From JAIEOG01 sp964611895 (GTDB lineage: Bacteria > Bdellovibrionota > FAC87 > UBA2466): a stretch of DNA of 64,000 nucleotides. The stretch's first letter is position 1, and the number at the start of each line of letters is the position of its first letter. This document shows positions 58,349 through 64,000 of this stretch, in pieces. The translations under genes and the position numbers were made by a program. The notes beneath the pieces were generated by a model, which was not told where the DNA came from, did no database searches, and saw only the letters and a program-made list of their open reading frames with translations. The stretch spans positions 1 to 64,000 of the forward strand of contig CAZTDN010000005.1 of the NCBI GenBank assembly GCA_964611895.1, written 5' to 3'.

Positions 58349-59238
58349 ATTTTGAGGGTGTATTTGTAGCGTTAGTCACGCCTTTTACCCGATCCGGCCA
58401 GGTTGATTACACAGCTTTTGGCAGCCATGTGGACTGGCTCATCGAAAATGGAGTTCATGGGCTGGTGCCTTGCGGTACGACGGGAGAAAGCCCGACGCTG
58501 CTTCGAGATGAGCGTTTGAAATTGATCGCGATTTGCGTCGACAAGGCAAAAGCTAAGGGCCTTTCTGTGATTGCCGGTTGTGGGACGAATTCCACAGACG
58601 CTTCCTCGGACCTTATCAAAGACGCCGAGGCCGCAGGGTGCGATGCCTCGCTGGTGGTCACTCCATACTATAACAAGCCCACTCAAGCCGGTTTGATCGC
58701 GCACTATATGTTTTTGGCGGATAGGGCTTCAAAACCCTTGGTCTTGTACAATGTTCCTGGTCGCACTCAAGTGAGTATTGCGCTGGAAACTGCGGCCACG
58801 CTTTTTGAGCACCCTCGTATTCAAGCCATCAAAGAAGCCAGTGGTCAGTATGCTTTTTGGTTGAGCATGGCTCAGATTACCAAAGATGCAGGTAAAACAT
58901 TGTTGGCGGGAGATGACGACGCCTACGCCGTGATACAAGCTCTGGGGGGAAAGGGAATTATTTCCGCTAGTGCCAATGCACTTCCGGCAGCTTTTGTAAA
59001 ATTGGATCGACTCATGCGGGAGGCAAAATGGGAGCGTGCTTTTGAGCTCCAGGTCGCCTTGGCGCCGCTGGTAAAGGCTTTTTTCTCGGAGACAAATCCA
59101 GCTCCGGTGAAGTTTGCATTGCATGCATACCGAGAGATGGCGAACACTGTTCGCCTTCCTTTGGTTCCGGTGTCTTCCCTTACCGAGGCGATTATCCGCA
59201 GAGAATGGGAAAAGTTTTCGAATGGATTCTCAGTGTGA
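58345..59238 (+). CDS. dapA: 4-hydroxytetrahydrodipicolinate synthase
   Basis: A 297-aa TIM-barrel aldolase condensing pyruvate with aspartate semialdehyde. GTTGESPTL (the GTTGE motif), Tyr in VLYNVPGRT and the Schiff-base Lys163 (AIKEASGQY) are all seen. GTG 58345 overlaps the dapF stop by 4 bp. The regulatory lysine site cannot be judged from sequence by eye. Confidence 0.97.
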   Translation: MNFEGVFVALVTPFTRSGQVDYTAFGSHVDWLIENGVHGLVPCGTTGESPTLLRDERLKLIAICVDKAKAKGLSVIAGCGTNSTDASSDLIKDAEAAGCDASLVVTPYYNKPTQAGLIAHYMFLADRASKPLVLYNVPGRTQVSIALETAATLFEHPRIQAIKEASGQYAFWLSMAQITKDAGKTLLAGDDDAYAVIQALGGKGIISASANALPAAFVKLDRLMREAKWERAFELQVALAPLVKAFFSETNPAPVKFALHAYREMANTVRLPLVPVSSLTEAIIRREWEKFSNGFSV

Positions 59239-59897
59239 ACTACAGGGTCGGCATTTCAGGCGCGTCCGGGAGAATGGGAACAGAGGTTACCGCGCTATTG
59301 CGGTCAGGTTATGTCTGTGCCGAGACTTGTTTTGAACTCAGCACTTCTGCGTCCCAAAGCGTGGATGTGTGGATAGATTTCAGTCATCCCGAGGCGACGC
59401 TAGCGCTCTTGTCACGGAGTGCCAGTCCCGTCGTCATTGGCACTACCGGGTTTACGCCAGATCAGCTGGGCGAAATAGCAAGGCACGCCCAGAGCCGCCC
59501 GTTGCTCTTTTGTCCCAATACGAGTGTAGGAATTAATCTGCTGACTCGATGGGTTCAGGAGGCGAGTGGTTTGGCCGGCTTGGGGTTTGTCGCAAGCGTT
59601 GCCGAAGATCACCATGTTCATAAAAAAGATGCCCCTAGCGGCACAGCGAAACGGCTGCTCGAGGCCTTGAAGAACGCGGGTTTTGCAGAGACACCTGTGC
59701 ATGTCACTCGTGCAGGCTCTATCGTGGGAAATCACACGGTGAGATTTATTTCCGACGGTGAAGAAATCGTGCTGCAACATCGGGTGACGGATCGCCGCAT
59801 TTTTGCGCGGGGCGCCTTATGGGGCGCCCGGTACTTACTGCAGCAAAAGTCTCCGAGACTATATACATTTGACGAGGTGAGAATTGAAAACCATTGA
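59235..59897 (+). CDS. dapB: 4-hydroxytetrahydrodipicolinate reductase
   Basis: A 220-aa NAD(P)H-dependent reductase. GTG 59235 overlaps the dapA stop (GTGA) and begins VNYRVGISGASGRMGTEV, the right position for the GxxGxMG fold; an upstream ATG at 59205 is inside dapA. DFSHPEATL, VIGTTGF and the catalytic EDHHVHKKDAPSGTAKRL with its His and Lys are present. The protein is about 50 residues shorter than E. coli DapB, mainly in the N-terminal half, where the helix after the first strand is brief. Confidence 0.94.
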   Translation: MNYRVGISGASGRMGTEVTALLRSGYVCAETCFELSTSASQSVDVWIDFSHPEATLALLSRSASPVVIGTTGFTPDQLGEIARHAQSRPLLFCPNTSVGINLLTRWVQEASGLAGLGFVASVAEDHHVHKKDAPSGTAKRLLEALKNAGFAETPVHVTRAGSIVGNHTVRFISDGEEIVLQHRVTDRRIFARGALWGARYLLQQKSPRLYTFDEVRIENH

Positions 59898-61062
59898 ACA
59901 GGCGCATCGCTTAGCGAGCTTGCCTCCCTATATATTTAGCGAAATAAACGCCATCAAAGCCGATGCTGCCCGTCGAGGGATTTCTCTCACAAGCCTTGCG
60001 ATCGGGGATCCCGATCGCCCAACTCCTGCTCAGATAGTGGAATGGATTCAGCAGGCCTCTGCACGGCCTAAGAATCATGCATATTCTTCCTATGAAGGAA
60101 CGCTGGCGTTTCGGTCCGCAGTCGCCAAGTGGTTTGTCGAGCGGTTTGGGGTGGCGTTGGATCCAGAAAAAGAAATTATTGCTCTTATTGGTTCCAAAGA
60201 GGGAATCGCTCATTTTCCCGTCGCGTTCTGCAATCCCGGGGACAAGTGTCTCTACCCATCACCGGGCTACCCCGTTTTCTCAACATCCATCTTGTTGGGG
60301 GGTGGTCAGGCGATTCCTTACCCGCTGAGTATTGAAAACGGATTTGTTCCAGAAGCAAATCAAATGGAAGCACTCTTTAAAGAGCATCAACCACGCTATG
60401 CGATATTAAATTCTCCAGCCAATCCTACTTCTGCCACCATGTCCAAGGACCAGACGGCGGAAATAGTTTCGCTCGCCAAACGTTATGGGGTCATTTTGCT
60501 ATCGGACAACGCCTATAGTGAAATCTACTATGATTCCGCCAAACGTCCCCCGAGCATTTTAGAGGTTCCTGGAGCCAAAGATGTCGCTATCGAGCTGCAT
60601 TCTTTTTCGAAATCCTACAATATGACAGGGTGGCGTCTAGGTTTTGCCGTGGGCAATCCGGATCTGGTCGGTGGTCTATTGCGGGCCAAGACCAATATTG
60701 ACTCCGGTCCTCTTCTCGCTGTCCAAGATGCTTGCACGCAAGTGCTTGCGAATGCGGACCTGATATCGGGGCCAATCAGGCAAGTGTATGCCGAGCGACG
60801 AGAGGTGCTTTTAAGAGGACTCGAGCGTATTGGAATTGAGTACTTCAAACCGGAAGCTACCTTTTTTGTGTGGGCCCGTGTTCCCGGGGGAGAAAAGTCC
60901 ATGGAGTTTACGCGCAGACTCATCGAAAAAGCGGGTCTGGTGGTCACTCCCGGAATCGGGTTTGGCCAAGAGGGAGAAGGTTTTTTTAGACTAGCAATGA
61001 CGGTTGAGGTTCCTGCAATGGAAGAATGTCTCAACCGACTCGAAAAAGCGCTTCGAAACTAG
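59884..61062 (+). CDS. dapL: LL-diaminopimelate aminotransferase
   Basis: A 392-aa class I/II PLP aminotransferase. LAIGDPDRPTP, YSSYEGTLAFRSAVAKWF, LNSPANPTSA, SDNAYSEIYYD and the PLP Lys243 (SFSKSYNMTGWR) are in place. In the DAP operon it is best read as DapL, which converts tetrahydrodipicolinate to LL-DAP in one step; the succinylase genes (dapD/C/E) are absent here. TTG 59884 has GAGGTGAGA upstream and lies 14 bp inside dapB. Its TAG shares the palindrome CTAG with the stop of the converging acs gene. A different aminotransferase specificity is possible. Confidence 0.85.
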   Translation: MKTIEQAHRLASLPPYIFSEINAIKADAARRGISLTSLAIGDPDRPTPAQIVEWIQQASARPKNHAYSSYEGTLAFRSAVAKWFVERFGVALDPEKEIIALIGSKEGIAHFPVAFCNPGDKCLYPSPGYPVFSTSILLGGGQAIPYPLSIENGFVPEANQMEALFKEHQPRYAILNSPANPTSATMSKDQTAEIVSLAKRYGVILLSDNAYSEIYYDSAKRPPSILEVPGAKDVAIELHSFSKSYNMTGWRLGFAVGNPDLVGGLLRAKTNIDSGPLLAVQDACTQVLANADLISGPIRQVYAERREVLLRGLERIGIEYFKPEATFFVWARVPGGEKSMEFTRRLIEKAGLVVTPGIGFGQEGEGFFRLAMTVEVPAMEECLNRLEKALRN

Positions 61063-62981
61063 ATTAGCTCCACTAAACCAGGATTCTCGAGAGTGGTGGT
61101 GTCACCGGATGTTTTTTTACCGGCGGCCAAGTCTCGGAGCAATCGGCGCATGATTTTTCCGCTACGCGTTTTTGGAAGCGTCTTGGTCAGGAAAATATCG
61201 TCTGGCCGAGCAAGGCCGCCAATCTCTTTTGCGACATGAGCCTTGAGCTCTCGGACCAATGCCTCTTTTTGAATGTGGGTGCTGTCCCCTCTGGGGATCA
61301 CGAATGCGACAACTGCTTGCCCTTTGAGATCATCTGGCCTTCCGACGACTGCAGCTTCGGCAACGAGCGGGTGGCTCACCAGAGCGCTTTCGATTTCCAT
61401 GGTGCCCAGGCGGTGTCCAGAAACGTTCAGGACATCATCGACGCGGCCTTTTATCCAATAGTAACCATCGGCATCGCGGTTCGCGCCATCACCAGTGAAA
61501 TAAATTCCAGGAAATTTGGAGAAGTAGTTTTCGTGAAAGCGAGCAGGGTCTTTGTGGATGCCTCGGAGCATGGAAGGCCACGGTTGTTTGATAACCAAAT
61601 AACCTCCCTGATCTGTGGGGCAGGAGTTCCCTTCTTCGTCGACAATGTCCAAGATGATACCAGGCAGAGGCAGCGAAGCGGATCCCGGCTTTTGGGATAC
61701 GACGCCGGGAACTCCGCTAATGAGCATGGATCCGGTCTCGGTTTGCCACCAAGTGTCGACGATAGGGCAACGTTTTCGGCCGATCTGTTCGAAATACCAA
61801 ATCCACGCTTCAGGGTTGATCGGTTCTCCTACTGATCCGAGCAGACGTAGTGACAGTAAATCAAATCGAGACGGGTGGGCATTTCCCTCTCTCATGAACG
61901 CGCGGATAGCTGTTGGAGCAGTGTACAAAATGGTTACTTTGTGCTTTTCGATCAGTTCCCAAATTCTTCCGGGGTGGGGGTGGTTTAGCGCGCCCTCAAA
62001 CAAAACCAGAGTGGCTGCGTTTGCTAGCATTCCATAAACCACATAGGAATGGCCTGTTATCCAACCGATATCTGCCGTGCACCAATATATGTCGCTGGGT
62101 TTAAGATCAAAAACCAGTTTAGCGGTGTAGGTGGCACCGGCAAGAAACCCACCTGTTGAGTGGACAATGCCTTTTGGCTTTCCTGTGGTCCCACTGGTGT
62201 AGAGCATAAACAGTGGGTGCTCGGAATCAAAAGCGCGGGCCTGGTGTTGGGAAGGCTGATCGGCACATAGCCCCTGCCAGTCGGTGAAGGGGTGTTCAAG
62301 TGCTTCGGTGTTCGCCCTCTGGAGCAGAACGGCGTGCTGCACCCCGGGGCATTCCTTGAGCGCGTCTTTTACTGCCTGTTTCAAGCAAAGAGTTTGTCCT
62401 CGCCGAAATGTGACATCCGCGCAAAAGATGACCTTACATTCCGCATCCAATACTCGGTCGCGAATCGCGTTTGAACTAAATCCCGCAAAGATTACACTAT
62501 GAGTCACTCCCACTCGGGCGCAGGCGAGCATGGTAATTACGGCTTCTGGAACTAAAGGCATGTAAATCGCCGCTGTATCCCCGGGGCGCAGGCCAAGTTT
62601 GGTCTGCAGTGCGTTCGCCATACGGCAAACCGCCGCGTGGAGTTGGCGATAGGTCCAAGTGGACTGAGTTCCGTCCTCTCCTTCCCAAATGAGCGCGAGC
62701 TTGTCACCCTGCTTTTCCAGATGCCGATCCAAGCAATTGGTGCTCGCGTTTAACTGCCCTCCGACGTACCACTGCGCGTTGGGGGCTTTCCATTGAAGAA
62801 CCGTATGCCACCTTTTGTTCCAGGTGAGGCATTCGTCCGCTACTTTTTCCCAAAACGCCGGAGGGTTCGCCTGGGCCTGTTCTCTGAGCCGTCGGTAGGC
62901 TTCGGGGTCCGATAGGGCCGCCTGTTTGACAAAAGCTGGTGGTGGCGGGAATAGCCGGGTTTCTTTTAGCACCGTTTCCAT
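61059..62981 (-). CDS. acs: acetyl-CoA synthetase
   Basis: A 640-aa AMP-forming acetate:CoA ligase. ATG 62981 has AAGGAGG at the right distance; longer starts to 63029 run into the spacer. LYTSGTTGKPKGIVHSTGG is the AMP-binding P-loop, WWQTETGSMLISG and YFTGDGANRDADGYYWIKGR (with VDDVLNVSGHRLGT) follow, and the regulatory acetylation motif PKTRSGKIMRR is near the C-terminus, whose Lys in relatives is controlled by acetylation. Acetate assimilation. It converges on dapL with a 4-bp overlap. Confidence 0.97.
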   Translation of the reverse strand: METVLKETRLFPPPPAFVKQAALSDPEAYRRLREQAQANPPAFWEKVADECLTWNKRWHTVLQWKAPNAQWYVGGQLNASTNCLDRHLEKQGDKLALIWEGEDGTQSTWTYRQLHAAVCRMANALQTKLGLRPGDTAAIYMPLVPEAVITMLACARVGVTHSVIFAGFSSNAIRDRVLDAECKVIFCADVTFRRGQTLCLKQAVKDALKECPGVQHAVLLQRANTEALEHPFTDWQGLCADQPSQHQARAFDSEHPLFMLYTSGTTGKPKGIVHSTGGFLAGATYTAKLVFDLKPSDIYWCTADIGWITGHSYVVYGMLANAATLVLFEGALNHPHPGRIWELIEKHKVTILYTAPTAIRAFMREGNAHPSRFDLLSLRLLGSVGEPINPEAWIWYFEQIGRKRCPIVDTWWQTETGSMLISGVPGVVSQKPGSASLPLPGIILDIVDEEGNSCPTDQGGYLVIKQPWPSMLRGIHKDPARFHENYFSKFPGIYFTGDGANRDADGYYWIKGRVDDVLNVSGHRLGTMEIESALVSHPLVAEAAVVGRPDDLKGQAVVAFVIPRGDSTHIQKEALVRELKAHVAKEIGGLARPDDIFLTKTLPKTRSGKIMRRLLRDLAAGKKTSGDTTTLENPGLVELI

Positions 62982-63032
62982 CAAGCCTCCTTGAAAGCGA
63001 GTCAGTATGGCCATATCATGAGGATTCACACC

Positions 63033-64000
63033 ATGGAATCTGTTCTCATTGTCGATGACGAAAAAGATAACTTAGAAGCCCTGCGCCGCCTATTGCGTCA
63101 GGATTTCGCAGTTACTGTCACCGAATCCGGGCTCGAAGCCTTGCGGATGATCCAAACCCAAGAATTTGCTGCCATAGTTTCTGATCAGAGAATGCCCGAA
63201 ATTTCGGGGGTGGAGCTGCTAGAAAAAGCAAAGCAGATCCGGCCACTCATGACTCGCATATTGTTGACCGGGTACACAGACATCGACTTGGTAATTGGAG
63301 CGATCAATCGTGGCAGCATTTATCGTTACATCGCAAAGCCCTGGGACCCAGCGGATCTCAAGATCACATTGCGACAAGCGGTGGAATCTTTCCGCCTTCG
63401 CAAGGACCTCGACGAAAAAAACGCCGCACTTGAAGCCTCGAATGCGTTGCTGCGCCAATTAGACAGGGCCAAGGCACGTTTTTTGGCTTTGGTGTCCCAT
63501 GAGTTGAACACGCCGCTCACTTCCGTTGCGGCGTTTGTGGCGCTTTTGAGCGAAAATCATGGGTTTGCCCCTGAAATTCAAAAAGCAGTCCAGTCGCTCG
63601 CGGGTGCGAGCGACCGTTTGGGTGAAATCGTGCAAGAAGTGCTAAGCTTCGTAAAACTCGAGGCGGATACTCAATGGCAAAAGCACGAGTTCGATTGGCA
63701 AAAGAATACAACAGCGTTGGTTCAACAAGCTCACGCTCGTAGCAACGCTAAGCAGATCGCGGTATCTGTTAAAGGGTCGACGGGGGTTAAGTCGGATTGC
63801 GTAGTCGATAAAACACTCCTCGCTTTGTCAAAGCTATTACACGAAGCCATCGCCCGTTCAGCAAAAGGTGGCGCAGTTCAAGTGCGATATACTCAGGAGC
63901 CAAATTCGGTTTTATTTCAAGTTGAGTGGAAAGGTGATCCGCTGCCTGCTCAGGCGTTTGATGCCTTCGACCCCGCCGTCGAAGAGAAAAATCACCACCG
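63033..64000 (+). CDS. response regulator-histidine kinase hybrid, 3' end cut by window edge
   Basis: Open from ATG 63033 (or in-frame 63018) to the right edge; 322 codons visible. Receiver domain: VLIVDDEKDN with Asp8/Asp9, phospho-acceptor Asp51 (VSDQRMPE), the conserved Thr/Lys region LLTGYTDID ... IAKPW. A coiled linker (LRKDLDEKNAALEASNALL) leads to a HisKA domain with the phospho-His156 in LVSHELNTPLTS; the ATPase domain begins but is cut. It faces away from acs, sharing a 51-bp divergent region, and may regulate it; this is inference. Confidence 0.85.
   Translation, partial: MESVLIVDDEKDNLEALRRLLRQDFAVTVTESGLEALRMIQTQEFAAIVSDQRMPEISGVELLEKAKQIRPLMTRILLTGYTDIDLVIGAINRGSIYRYIAKPWDPADLKITLRQAVESFRLRKDLDEKNAALEASNALLRQLDRAKARFLALVSHELNTPLTSVAAFVALLSENHGFAPEIQKAVQSLAGASDRLGEIVQEVLSFVKLEADTQWQKHEFDWQKNTTALVQQAHARSNAKQIAVSVKGSTGVKSDCVVDKTLLALSKLLHEAIARSAKGGAVQVRYTQEPNSVLFQVEWKGDPLPAQAFDAFDPAVEEKNHH

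Noticed and set aside
1..64000. CRISPR arrays, rRNA operons, insertion sequences
   Set aside because: No regularly spaced repeats, rRNA sequence or transposase genes were seen on either strand.

Overview
The window is a gene-dense stretch of a Gram-negative bacterial chromosome. It has a Tol envelope system, MreB, lipoprotein and outer-membrane signals, and an LptM-like lipoprotein. TrmFO, a DapL-type lysine/DAP route, a Ser/Thr kinase with an extracytoplasmic C-terminus, a GYF_2-domain protein and many small secreted proteins of unknown function together suggest a Bdellovibrionota- or Myxococcota-like ('delta-proteobacterial') host. This placement is inference from gene content only; no marker phylogeny was possible.

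Layout. 1-684: start of a von Willebrand-type lipoprotein running off the left edge. 743-8989: two divergent operons for the kynurenine / 3-hydroxyanthranilate / 2-aminomuconate route (kynB, nbaE, nbaF, nbaC, nbaD and an odd SDR leftward; nbaG, kynU, kmo rightward), diverging from a 65-bp spacer with a perfect palindrome. Tryptophan dioxygenase and the enzymes after 2-oxopent-4-enoate are not in the window. 8990-11800: acetyltransferase and thiM-thiE-thiD thiamine salvage. 11818-15918: secreted proteins of unknown function, a secreted Fic-like protein lacking the catalytic His, and a DMT exporter.

15977-29689: tRNA-Ser(GCU) followed by a 13.6-kb genomic island. A tyrosine recombinase sits beside the tRNA, and the last 16 bp of the tRNA gene (with CCA) recur exactly at 29674-29689. 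The island carries an extradiol dioxygenase, a nitric-oxide module (quinol-type NorB, NnrS, hemerythrin, DUF488) and a stress block read leftward (Kef antiporter with a frameshifted UspA; an Rnk-like factor, a second UspA-like protein, an eRF1-like protein, an NhaR-type regulator).

29720-34937: beside the island lies a broken four-helix-bundle gene, then a copper operon: a P1B ATPase with YHS and heavy-metal-binding domains, a multicopper oxidase apparently fused to a CopB-like outer-membrane barrel, and a small Cys-containing protein. 35054-39771: membrane cytochrome b, GT87-like glycosyltransferase, a YqjD/YqjE-like membrane stress cluster with a 58-aa membrane protein, two further four-helix-bundle genes, a perfect 34-nt palindrome and tRNA-Ser(UGA). 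39813-53445: a RelA/SpoT-like protein, a GYF_2 protein, PlsB, an orphan CpaF, a Met-rich secreted protein, TrmFO, tolQRAB (no pal adjacent) and mreB. 53642-64000: Ser/Thr kinase, ornithine aminotransferase, an LptM-like lipoprotein followed by dapF-dapA-dapB-dapL in a tightly overlapping operon, acetyl-CoA synthetase, and the start of a response regulator-histidine kinase cut by the right edge.
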